Source: Phycisphaerae bacterium SM23_33 (GTDB lineage: Bacteria > Planctomycetota > Phycisphaerae > SM23-33). From it: a DNA stretch of 12,423 nt. The stretch lies in the NCBI GenBank assembly GCA_001303665.1, contig LJUF01000232.1, positions 1 to 12,423 of the forward strand, given 5' to 3'. Shown in pieces: positions 6,342 to 12,423 of the stretch (within the stretch, counting starts at the first letter, position 1; every line of letters begins with the position of its first letter). Under the pieces are notes generated by a model. The model made no database searches and was not told the DNA's origin. It worked only from the letters and a program-made list of their open reading frames with translations. A program made the translations under genes and the position numbers.

Positions 6342-9172
6342 CAGGGCGAGGGCGGATTTCCCTGGCCGCTGCCGTGGCCTTTGCTCTTGGCGCGATGCCC
6401 GCCGCCGGTGACGAGCCCCTGCCCGTGGCGGTGCTGAACTTCGCCAACCAGGTTCAAGGACCGGCCGGGGCCGAGTGGGACTGGCTGGAAAAAGGCCTGG
6501 CCGACCTCCTGATCAACGACCTGTCGCGGCACCCCGGGCTGCAACTGGTCAGCCGGGAGCAGATGCAGCTGGCCATCCTCCGGATGCAGCACGCCGGCGG
6601 GCTGCTGCCGGAGTGGCAGGAGAAGGTCTCCAAGCAGCTGCAGGCGGCCCGGGCCGTCTTCGGGACGTACCGCGTGGACGGTGGGAAGATCAGCATCAGC
6701 GCGACCGTCCTGGACCTGCTGAAGGACAGGCCTGCCGGGCAGGTCGTCGTGACGGGCCCGGCGGGGCAGGTGCTGAAGCTGGAGAAGCAGGTGCCGGCGG
6801 CCAAGCTGCTGTATCAGGGCGTGGATCATTTCGACTATGGCCGGTACGAGGAGGCGTGGCTGCACTTCCGCCGGGCGTTGAGGCAGGACGCGACCTATGC
6901 CGACGCCCGCTACTGGGCGGCGCGGATGTTCTACTACCAGCTCCGCTACGAGCACGCCCTGCCCGAGCTGGAGTCCTTCGTGCGCGAGTTTCCCGGTCAT
7001 TCCCGCGCCGGCGACGGCCTGATGGAGTCCGCCGACGCCCTGCTGCTGACCGGCGCGTCCGTGCCGCAGGCCGTGGACTACTGCCGCCGCGTGCTGCCGC
7101 ACTTGGAGGGCGTTCACGTGTATTGCCCCGCCGCGGGTCTGGGGCACGTCAGGATGAAGGCGGCCACCTACCTTCACCTGTGCCTGGGTGACCTCCACCA
7201 CCAGTTAGGGGACACCCGGGCCTCCGCCGAGCACCTCTACCGGGCCTGGCTGGATACGGCCGTGCCCGACGAGGCGCGCCGCCAGATCCGGCGTTTCTTG
7301 AGCCACGCCGTGCACCGGCTCGAAGACGTCCCCCCGATTTGCCGCCCGGAGATCATCCGCATCACCCCGGACAGGCCCTGGCACGAAGGGACGTTCCAGG
7401 CCAGCGCCAGCGCGGGCATGGCCGAGACGTATCACCTGGGATGGTTTCAGTGCGACGACGACCACTTCATCGACGCCCTGACGATGAGCGTCAGCTCCGA
7501 GCACGAGATGCCGTTCTGGCTGCGAAGCGTGGTCCCCGCTCAGTATCGCTCCAAGCGCCCCACCTTCAACAAGACCAGCCGGCGGTGGGAGGCCACCATC
7601 ACCTTCCGTCCGCCTGCCATGACCCGGCACCTCCAACTTGCCGGCGCGGGGACCATGACGGACTGGGCCGCCGGGTGCCCCTATCGGATTGACTTCGAGC
7701 TGCTTCCCACCAGCCGGGCCACGGCCAGCCTTCACGTGGAGGTCAGGCCCGAGGGGACGGGGGTGCGCGTGGCCCTGCACGGGCGAGCACCCAAGAATGT
7801 ACCCCTGGGCAGGACCGTGCGGCTGGCCCCGGAGAGCAGCCGGGCCTGCTTGTGTGTTGACGAGCAGTTCTGGCACCACCTGTACAAGACGCCCCTCTGG
7901 CAGGACGTGACGCTGCGCGAAGGCCAACTGACCCGCCTCGTGTTCGACCTGAACCGCAGCCGGAGGGATACCTGCTGGCAGGCCGCGGTCAGGATCCCGA
8001 TCTCCGCGGCCGAGCCGATCCTCTTCCGCGGCCTGACGAAGGGGGCCCAGTCGGGCCCGGGCAGCCTCCGCGGGAAGGGCGAGGAGATCGCGGCCCACGA
8101 CCCGCAGAGCCTCCTGCCGGGTCTGCTGGTGGGGAAAGGCGGCCGCCTGGTGACGTACGCCGCCCTCTTCGGCGACCTCTGGCTGAGCACCAGCGGCGAC
8201 GAGGGCGCCAGCTGGACGCCCCTCAGCCGCCTGCCCCGCCCCGTCAACAGCGCGCACTGGGAGGGCTCGCCCTGCCTCATCCTGGACGACCGCGGCCGGT
8301 ACTGCCTGACCTTCCTGTCGGACCGGAACATCCTCCGCCGCTACTGGCCCTACGCCTCCGTCTCGGACGACCTGGTGACCTGGTCGCGCCCGGCGAAGGT
8401 CTCCGAGGTCGAAAGCGGGGGCGTGAGCCTGATCCAGGACGCCCGGGGCGAGTACCTGCTGACGCAGGGAACGACACGCGGCGTGCTGGTCACCCGGTCG
8501 CCCGACTGCCTCGCGTGGCAGGGGCCCTCGATCGTGTGGCCGTCCCAAGACGGCGCCAAACCCCGGGAGAAGCTGGAAGGCAGCGTCCCCCAGGCGAGCC
8601 TGTTCCAGTGGCCGGACGGCTCCTACCAGCTCATCATGATCCGCTACCAGTCCGTGCAGGAGCTGGACGCGGACGGCCGCGGATGCGTCATGTACGGCAC
8701 CCCGATGCTGTACACGGGCCATTCGCGCGACCTGGCGGGCTGGACGGACTGGCACCTTCTGACGGCGGCGGAGCGGACGGACACGGCCCGCTGGGGCTGG
8801 CCCTGCTCCTTTCCGGGCTACTGCTTCATTCCAGGCGCGGGGCTGGTGCTGTACGGCTCGTTTCACGACCGGGCCTGGGCCCGGGCGGCCGACAAGGCCT
8901 GCTGGGTCCGGTGCCCGGACGTCGGGCACGTGTACGGGGCCCGGCAGGCGATCGCCCGGACGCCCAAGGGGACCGTGGTCAGCGTCCACGCCCACTACGG
9001 CACCTCCGAGCGACTGCCCAGTTTCTGCGCGTTCGTGTCGGACAACGCAGCCGACTGGCTGAACCAGCGCACCTGGACCCGCATGCCGAAGCAGGAGCCG
9101 CTTCGCGGATGGCTGATCATACAGCGTGAGCCCAAACCCAAGCCGGCCTCGCGGCCGGCGGCCAAGCCATGA
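6338..9172 (+). CDS. Large exported CsgG-like / TPR / Asp-box beta-propeller protein (copy 2)
   Basis: The 944-residue paralogue of 2348-5362. ATG 6338 is chosen because it overlaps the upstream stop (ATGA), has GGAGGG about ten bases before it, and gives a clean signal peptide (MTGRGRISLAAAVAFALGAM, cleavage near AAG-D25). The CsgG-like domain spans 28-151, TPR-like helices 153-325, a divergent strand-rich region 335-600, and a propeller 603-912 with Asp-box-type SGDEGASW (619-626) and SxDLxxW motifs at 676 and 796. The signature around NILRRYWPY is conserved between both copies. Relative to copy 1 it lacks 28 residues at the end of the CsgG-like domain (after Gln151), a segment that the third paralogue keeps, so this is a derived in-frame loss. 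No FRIP sialidase motif is visible. The C-terminus is Lys/Pro/Ala-rich. Function as a glycan-binding or glycan-cleaving surface or periplasmic protein is inferred. Confidence 0.85.
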   Translation: MTGRGRISLAAAVAFALGAMPAAGDEPLPVAVLNFANQVQGPAGAEWDWLEKGLADLLINDLSRHPGLQLVSREQMQLAILRMQHAGGLLPEWQEKVSKQLQAARAVFGTYRVDGGKISISATVLDLLKDRPAGQVVVTGPAGQVLKLEKQVPAAKLLYQGVDHFDYGRYEEAWLHFRRALRQDATYADARYWAARMFYYQLRYEHALPELESFVREFPGHSRAGDGLMESADALLLTGASVPQAVDYCRRVLPHLEGVHVYCPAAGLGHVRMKAATYLHLCLGDLHHQLGDTRASAEHLYRAWLDTAVPDEARRQIRRFLSHAVHRLEDVPPICRPEIIRITPDRPWHEGTFQASASAGMAETYHLGWFQCDDDHFIDALTMSVSSEHEMPFWLRSVVPAQYRSKRPTFNKTSRRWEATITFRPPAMTRHLQLAGAGTMTDWAAGCPYRIDFELLPTSRATASLHVEVRPEGTGVRVALHGRAPKNVPLGRTVRLAPESSRACLCVDEQFWHHLYKTPLWQDVTLREGQLTRLVFDLNRSRRDTCWQAAVRIPISAAEPILFRGLTKGAQSGPGSLRGKGEEIAAHDPQSLLPGLLVGKGGRLVTYAALFGDLWLSTSGDEGASWTPLSRLPRPVNSAHWEGSPCLILDDRGRYCLTFLSDRNILRRYWPYASVSDDLVTWSRPAKVSEVESGGVSLIQDARGEYLLTQGTTRGVLVTRSPDCLAWQGPSIVWPSQDGAKPREKLEGSVPQASLFQWPDGSYQLIMIRYQSVQELDADGRGCVMYGTPMLYTGHSRDLAGWTDWHLLTAAERTDTARWGWPCSFPGYCFIPGAGLVLYGSFHDRAWARAADKACWVRCPDVGHVYGARQAIARTPKGTVVSVHAHYGTSERLPSFCAFVSDNAADWLNQRTWTRMPKQEPLRGWLIIQREPKPKPASRPAAKP
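6431..6975 (+). repeat. Large paralogous 5' block, copy 2 (matches 2504-3132)
   Basis: The partner of 2504-3132, lacking 84 bases at the 6790/6791 junction. The reading frame is kept across the junction. Confidence 0.8.
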
Positions 9173-9315
9173 GTCAACGCCCGCACAACCTTGCCGCGAT
9201 TGCCCTTGCCTTCCGCCCGCTACAGGCGGTTGCGGCCGGGGCGGCGGCCGTGGTAGTATTGAATCCCGTGCACCGGGTTCAGGGGCGCCTTCGTGAACGT
9301 TCGTTCCTGGGCTGA
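9169..9315 (+). pseudogene. ATGA-coupled 48-codon frame, possible decayed N-terminus of a further paralogue
   Basis: ATG 9169 overlaps the TGA of the preceding gene. The frame reads MSQRPHNLAAIALAFRPLQA, continues VAAGAAAVVVLNPVHRVQG and stops at TGA 9313-9315. A signal-peptide-like start followed by VVVLNxxxxVQG mirrors the start of the three large paralogues, where the same place reads VAVLNFANQVQG; the spacing from the initiator is also similar. Over 39 bases I count about 24 matches with the copy at 6428. The reading then departs from the family and stops. It may be a degraded duplicate, a very short peptide, or coincidence in GC-rich DNA. No ribosome-binding site is obvious, so translation would depend on coupling to the upstream gene. 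Confidence 0.3.
9230..9259 (+). promoter_or_regulatory. Candidate sigma70-type promoter with extended -10
   Basis: TTGCGG (9230-9235) and TAGTAT (9254-9259) are 18 bases apart, and TGG directly precedes the -10 as in extended -10 promoters. Transcription would start near 9266, about 75 bases before the 68-residue gene at 9340. It is the AT-richest short patch between the large gene and the small membrane-protein gene. The match is modest (3/6 and 4/6), and it overlaps the possible gene remnant 9169-9315. Confidence 0.28.
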
Positions 9316-9339
9316 AGCGCCGCCCCAAGGGGACCTATT

Positions 9340-9546
9340 ATGGAAATGGACCGGGAGACCCTCCATGTCATCATTCGGGCCATCGTCTGGATCGTCGGGA
9401 TCATCACCTTCGGACGGGTAGCGATGTTCGCCGCCGGGAAGTACTTCGATCCGCGGCGCTCGCCCGGCTGGCGGCAGAAAGCCTCCCAGGACGCCGACCG
9501 GCTGAAGGAGATGGACCGGAAGGAACAGGTGGCGGATCGGCCATAG
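9340..9546 (+). CDS. Small single-pass membrane protein, unknown function
   Basis: A 68-residue protein with one hydrophobic segment at about residues 8-31 (HVIIRAIVWIVGIITFGRVA) and a charged C-terminal tail rich in Arg, Lys, Asp and Glu (from PRRSPGWRQKA). The likely topology is one membrane helix with a cytoplasmic tail by the positive-inside rule. The start is supported by AAGGGGA around 9328-9334, six to seven bases before ATG 9340. I do not recognise a family; this layout occurs in many unrelated small proteins. It is followed after 87 bases by the esterase gene, with which it probably shares a transcript. No link to the CsgG-like proteins can be shown beyond position. Confidence 0.65.
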   Translation: MEMDRETLHVIIRAIVWIVGIITFGRVAMFAAGKYFDPRRSPGWRQKASQDADRLKEMDRKEQVADRP

Positions 9547-9620
9547 CATCGCTCTTTGGGTCGGCGGCGCGGAGTGGGCCCGGGTGAGGATGCTTTCAGC
9601 CGGATCGCCCCAGGAAGGGT

Positions 9621-9626
9621 GAGGAG
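9621..9626 (+). promoter_or_regulatory. Ribosome-binding site deciding the esterase start
   Basis: GAGGAG lies seven bases before ATG 9634 but only one base before ATG 9628, so the second ATG is taken as the real start. The frame is open further upstream to an ATG at 9556, which would place 26 extra residues before the signal peptide. Confidence 0.6.
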
Positions 9627-9633
9627 CATGGTT

Positions 9634-11142
9634 ATGAATCGTCGCAGCCGTAACCTGCTTGTCGCAGCGGCGTGTTTGTGGTGGGGGGTGTCCGCGCTGG
9701 CCCAGGCCGCGCGTGCGGCCGAACAGAAGGACGAAAAAGCGGCCGCCAAGGCGCCGGAATTCGTCCCCGGACAGAGCACGCGCGTCGACAGCGACAAGCT
9801 GGGCAGCCACTTCATCGTGTATGTGCCGCCCAATTACACGCCCGACCGCACCTGGCCGATCATCTTCTGCTATCACGGCCAGGGCGGGCACCCGACCGTC
9901 TCTCCGTTCCACAGGCTTACGGACGGGAAGAACTTCATCCTCGTCGGCATGCCCTACGTCCAGCAGACCGTGAACGTCCCCAGCGCGAAGGTCATCAGTT
10001 CGCACGGGTATGAGCAGGAGATGGACGTCGAAACGAAGGCCCTGACCGAGGTGGTCATTCCCTTCCTCTGCAAGCATCTCAGCGTGGACAAGAGGCTGTG
10101 TTTCGTCGGCGGCACCAGCCGCGGCGGGTGGGTCTGCAGCACCCTCGGCGAGAACATCGCCCCCTCCTGCGCCGGCCTGATCATCCTCTGCGCCGGTCGG
10201 GAACGCAAGGCCAGACCCCTGGTGAACGCCAAGTGGTTCCGCAAGAAGCCCGTCTTCATCGGCGTCGGGGAGAAAGAGGTCAACCGCAAGTCGGGAGAAG
10301 ACGCCGCCAGGTTCTACGCCCGGCTCGGGGCCAAGGTGACGCTGGAGATATTCAAGGGCCTGGGTCACCAGGTGGACACGAAGAACGAGAGGCTTCGCAC
10401 GTGGCTGCTGGAGAACGGCCCGCTGAGGTACCTGAAGGAGGACCTGGCGGCGGCCGCCAAGCTGGAAAAGGCCGGCAAGCTCGGCCTGGCCTACAACATC
10501 CACCTGGCGATCTCAGAGGTTAGCCCGACGCACGAGGCCTGCGGCTCGGCCGCAAAGGCAGCCGGGGCCATCGCCGAGAAGGCGAAAACCGACCTGGCCG
10601 CCGCCGAAAGGCAGACTTCTGAAAAGCGCTACGCCCAAGCGGCCGGGCTGCTGGTCAAGCTGGCCAAGACCTACGAGGGCAGCCCCTTCGGCGACACCGC
10701 GCAGCAGCAGTTGGCGCAGCTCAAGTCGGACCCCGCCATCCAGGCGGCCATCGCCCAGGCCGAGCTGGACGACAAGGCCGACGGCCTCGAAGCCCAGGCC
10801 AAGGCGGCCGAGGCCAAAAAGGACTACGCCACCGCCCTGCGGCTGTACGAGCAGTACCTCGCCGGCTTCGCCAAGGCCGGGCGGTTCGCCCAGGTCAAGG
10901 CCCACCTGGAGGCCATGAAGGCCGACAAGAAGATCATGGCCCGCGTGCGGCAGCAGGAGGCCGACCGGGAATGCCGCGGCTGGCTGGGAATCGCGGACAA
11001 CTACATCAACGCGGGCTTGAACGCGAAGGCCGAAACCTACCTTCGGAAGATCATCAAGGAATACCCCGACACCGACTGGGCCGCCCAGGCCCGACAGCGG
11101 CTGGCGAAGATCGGCAAGTCCGCGGACGTCGGCGGGACGTGA
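9634..11142 (+). CDS. Secreted alpha/beta-hydrolase (PHB-depolymerase/LpqC-like esterase) with TPR-like tail
   Basis: A 502-residue protein with signal peptide MNRRSRNLLVAAACLWWGVS, cleaved near ARA-A29. Residues 45-262 form an alpha/beta-hydrolase: strand HFIVYVPPNY, oxyanion-hole motif CYHGQGG (79-85), nucleophile elbow GGTSRGG with Ser162, and HxVD-type histidine in GLGHQVD (His245). The acid normally found after the preceding strand would fall in GVGEKEVN (Glu213 or Glu215), where Asp is usual. Residues 268-500 are Ala/Lys-rich helices with TPR-like repeats (YAQAAGLLVKLAKTY; YATALRLYEQYLAGF; NYINAGLNAKAETYLRKIIK). The likely reaction is hydrolysis of an ester in a secreted or periplasmic setting, as in PHB depolymerases, feruloyl or acetylxylan esterases; the substrate cannot be read from the sequence. 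Fusion to a TPR tail suggests attachment to a protein complex. GAGGAG at 9621 supports the start. Confidence 0.82.
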   Translation: MNRRSRNLLVAAACLWWGVSALAQAARAAEQKDEKAAAKAPEFVPGQSTRVDSDKLGSHFIVYVPPNYTPDRTWPIIFCYHGQGGHPTVSPFHRLTDGKNFILVGMPYVQQTVNVPSAKVISSHGYEQEMDVETKALTEVVIPFLCKHLSVDKRLCFVGGTSRGGWVCSTLGENIAPSCAGLIILCAGRERKARPLVNAKWFRKKPVFIGVGEKEVNRKSGEDAARFYARLGAKVTLEIFKGLGHQVDTKNERLRTWLLENGPLRYLKEDLAAAAKLEKAGKLGLAYNIHLAISEVSPTHEACGSAAKAAGAIAEKAKTDLAAAERQTSEKRYAQAAGLLVKLAKTYEGSPFGDTAQQQLAQLKSDPAIQAAIAQAELDDKADGLEAQAKAAEAKKDYATALRLYEQYLAGFAKAGRFAQVKAHLEAMKADKKIMARVRQQEADRECRGWLGIADNYINAGLNAKAETYLRKIIKEYPDTDWAAQARQRLAKIGKSADVGGT

Positions 11143-11252
11143 CCGGTCCGCGCTGCCCTTACTTCTCCTGCCTTGCGGCCGCGGGCCTTCTTCAGGTCCG
11201 CCGCCGCATGCCGGTCGCCCGGCAGGTGCAGGAAGAGCGCGGCTGGCGGCTA

Positions 11253-11280
11253 GGGACAACCCATCGCGCCCGGCCATAAT
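11253..11280 (+). promoter_or_regulatory. Candidate sigma70-type promoter for the third paralogue
   Basis: GGGACA (11253-11258) and CATAAT (11275-11280) are separated by 16 bases, matching consensus at 4/6 and 5/6 positions. This is the best -10 hexamer I found in the window. A transcript would start near 11287 and have a leader of about 150 bases. The inverted repeat ATCGCG/CGCGAT brackets the -10 and could be an operator, but its half-sites are short. Confidence 0.33.
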
Positions 11281-11367
11281 TGTCGTAAGATTGGACGCGA
11301 TCGGCGGCCTGGAATTCAAAGGCTTTCGATTTTCCCGTGAATTGCCGGCAGGCCCTGGGCGTCTATT

Positions 11368-11373
11368 AGAAGG
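11368..11373 (+). promoter_or_regulatory. Shine-Dalgarno for an alternative upstream start at 11380
   Basis: AGAAGG lies six bases before ATG 11380, which is in frame with ATG 11437 and would add 19 residues. As a ribosome-binding site it is better than GGAG at 11423-11426, which sits ten bases before 11437. The longer form would have an unusually long basic n-region before its signal peptide, so the choice stays open. Confidence 0.4.
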
Positions 11374-11436
11374 CTGCTTATGGCCGGCAGGTCCGGCCTT
11401 CGACGGCCGGTCGGCGCGCCAGCGGAGCATCGGCCC

Positions 11437-12423
11437 ATGCGCGGATTCCCCGGAATCGTTGCCGCCCTCATGGCCGCGGCGCTGCTCGCCCCGCCAGCGG
11501 GGGCGGGCGAGCCCACCGCCGTGGCCGTGCTGAACTTCGCCAACCAGGTTCAGGGACCGGCCGGGCAGGAGTGGGACTGGCTGGAAAAAGGCCTGGCCGA
11601 CCTGGTCATCAACGACCTGTCCACGCAGGCCGGCCTGCTGCTGGTGGACCGCGAGCGGATGCAGGAGACCCTGACGGCCGAGGGGATTCCCATCCGCCCG
11701 GGGATGGACCTGTCCCGCCTGACCCAGGTGTTCGTGAAGCGCTTCAAGATCGCCCGGCTGGTGTTCGGCAGCTTCCGGGCCGACGGGGACAAGGTCACCC
11801 TGAACGCCTCCATGGTGGATGCATACTCGGGAAAGCTGCTTCGGCGGGTTCAGGTGGCCGGGGAGGCCGCAGACGTCCTGAAGCTCCAGAAGCAGCTTTC
11901 CAGCCGGATCATCGGGGCCTTGCTGGGCCGCGGCGACGTCCAGGAGATTGCGGCGGCCCTGCCCGTCTGGACGGAGAGCCTGCCGGCCAGCAAGCTGCTG
12001 TACACGGCCGTGGACTATTTCGACCGGGGGGAGTTCCCGGAGGCCTGGCTGCACGCCCGCCGGGCCTGGCGGGCGGACCCCGGCTACGCCGACGCCCTGT
12101 ACTGGGTCGGCCGGCTGCACTACTACATGCTCCAGTACGCCCACGCCCGCCGCTACTACGAGCGGTTCGTCTACGAACACGCCGGCCACCCGCGGGTCGG
12201 CGACGCCATCATCGAATACCTCGACACCTTCGAGCGGACCACCGACGCCCCCCGCGAGATCGTAGCAGCATACGAGGACATGCTCTCCAGGGCCCCACGG
12301 CACGCATGGCTGCTGAACGTATTCTCCCGGGTCGGCGGGAAGACCTCTCTGGCCGACTGGCTGGCCTATCAGCTCGGGCACTTCTACTTGCAGAACACGG
12401 AGTACGCCCGCGCGGTCCGGCTG
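11437..12423 (+). CDS. Exported CsgG-like / TPR protein, third large paralogue (3' end outside window)
   Basis: An open frame of 329 codons that runs to the window edge without a stop. The signal peptide is residues 1-23 (MRGFPGIVAALMAAALLAPP, cleavage near AGA-G). The CsgG/TolB-N-like domain is at about 28-165 (VAVLNFANQVQG, LLVDRERMQETL, ARLVFGSFRADGDKVTLNAS, helix LSSRIIGALLG). It keeps the linker LPVWTESLPASKLLY that copy 2 has lost. TPR-like helices follow (FPEAWLHARRAWRADPGYAD, YWVGRLHYYMLQYAHARRYY). The first part of the CsgG-like domain is nearly identical in DNA to the other two large genes, but most of the protein is clearly more distant. By analogy a beta-propeller may follow beyond the edge; this is unseen. 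The start at 11437 is preferred for signal-peptide geometry; ATG 11380 is the alternative. Confidence 0.82.
   Translation, partial: MRGFPGIVAALMAAALLAPPAGAGEPTAVAVLNFANQVQGPAGQEWDWLEKGLADLVINDLSTQAGLLLVDRERMQETLTAEGIPIRPGMDLSRLTQVFVKRFKIARLVFGSFRADGDKVTLNASMVDAYSGKLLRRVQVAGEAADVLKLQKQLSSRIIGALLGRGDVQEIAAALPVWTESLPASKLLYTAVDYFDRGEFPEAWLHARRAWRADPGYADALYWVGRLHYYMLQYAHARRYYERFVYEHAGHPRVGDAIIEYLDTFERTTDAPREIVAAYEDMLSRAPRHAWLLNVFSRVGGKTSLADWLAYQLGHFYLQNTEYARAVRL
11527..11603 (+). repeat. 77-base block shared by all three large genes
   Basis: This block differs from 2504-2580 at only two positions and is nearly as close to 6431-6507. It encodes VLNFANQVQGPAG through EKGLADL. Downstream of it the third gene departs strongly from the other two. 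Confidence 0.8.

Larger units (their letters stand above)
11143..11436. other. Intergenic region, leader of the third CsgG-like paralogue
   Basis: These 294 bases hold no credible gene. The first 110 bases are GC-rich with no obvious terminator. Around 11263-11340 the sequence becomes clearly richer in A and T (for example ccataattgtcgtaagattg), which fits a promoter. An inverted repeat ATCGCG/CGCGAT (11263-11268, 11296-11301) flanks the candidate -10. A GC hairpin CCGGCC-ttcgac-GGCCGG lies at 11393-11410 inside the probable leader, not followed by a T run. An in-frame ATG at 11380 with AGAAGG at 11368-11373 could extend the downstream gene. Confidence 0.5.

Noticed and set aside
9213..9229. 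Inverted repeat CCGCC-cgctaca-GGCGG as a terminator for the large-gene operon.
   Set aside because: A 5-bp stem with no following T run; such repeats are expected by chance at this GC content.
7205..9328. Long open frame on the - strand (707 codons) opposite the second large gene.
   Set aside because: Same shadow effect; its product is Arg/Pro/Gly/Ala-rich without motifs, and it mirrors the shadow opposite the first large gene.
11344..11391. Direct repeat GCCGGCAGG at 11344-11352 and 11383-11391 as operator sites or transposon target marks.
   Set aside because: Only nine bases, GC-rich and similar to other places in the window; no inverted ends or transposase nearby.
10513..12381. Long open frame on the - strand (622 codons) across the esterase end and the third paralogue.
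   Set aside because: It spans two genuine + strand genes and an intergenic region, and its repeats are only the reverse of the shared CsgG-like block.
1..12423. CRISPR arrays, tRNA or rRNA genes, insertion sequences, integrases, defence genes.
   Set aside because: No regularly spaced repeats, no tRNA-like cloverleaf noticed by eye, and no protein with transposase, integrase or nuclease motifs.

Overview
The window is very GC-rich DNA with every credible gene on the + strand. It carries a run of secreted or periplasmic proteins and no housekeeping genes. Large exported proteins that join a CsgG/TolB-N-like domain, TPR-like helices and a beta-propeller, together with a PHB-depolymerase-like esterase carrying a TPR tail, suggest a Planctomycetota-type bacterium or a related large-genome environmental lineage. 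That placement is inferred from style and composition only; no marker gene is present.

Layout: (a) 3-152, C-terminal end of an unrecognised gene. (b) 183-1280, a small exported protein with one clear CsgG/FlgO-like domain and probably a second related one. (c) 1334-2332, an exported protein of unknown family. (d) 2348-5362, a large exported CsgG-like/TPR/beta-sandwich/Asp-box propeller protein. (e) 5481-6341, a second small exported CsgG-like protein, with TPR-like helices. (f) 6338-9172, a second large CsgG-like/TPR/propeller protein, overlapping (e) by ATGA. Genes (b) to (f) are tightly spaced apart from a 118-base gap before (e), and look like one transcription unit. (g) 9340-9546, a 68-residue single-pass membrane protein, then (h) 9634-11142, a secreted alpha/beta-hydrolase with a TPR-like tail; these two probably form a second unit. 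(i) From 11437 to the window edge, a third CsgG-like/TPR paralogue that runs off the end with no stop.

The notable theme is an expanding, recombining family. The two complete large proteins share about 95% nucleotide identity over roughly 545 aligned bases of their 5' ends and then diverge sharply. All three large genes share a 77-base block that is almost identical even at silent positions. The second large protein has lost 28 residues in frame, at the end of its CsgG-like domain. Two short frames overlap the stops of the large genes by ATGA, and the one at 9169-9315 resembles a decayed N-terminus of the same family.

Working hypothesis (inference): small CsgG-like proteins and large CsgG-like/TPR/propeller proteins act together in the periplasm or at the outer membrane, the shared N-terminal part doing assembly and the C-terminal propeller binding or cleaving glycans. 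No enzymatic activity can be proven from the sequence.
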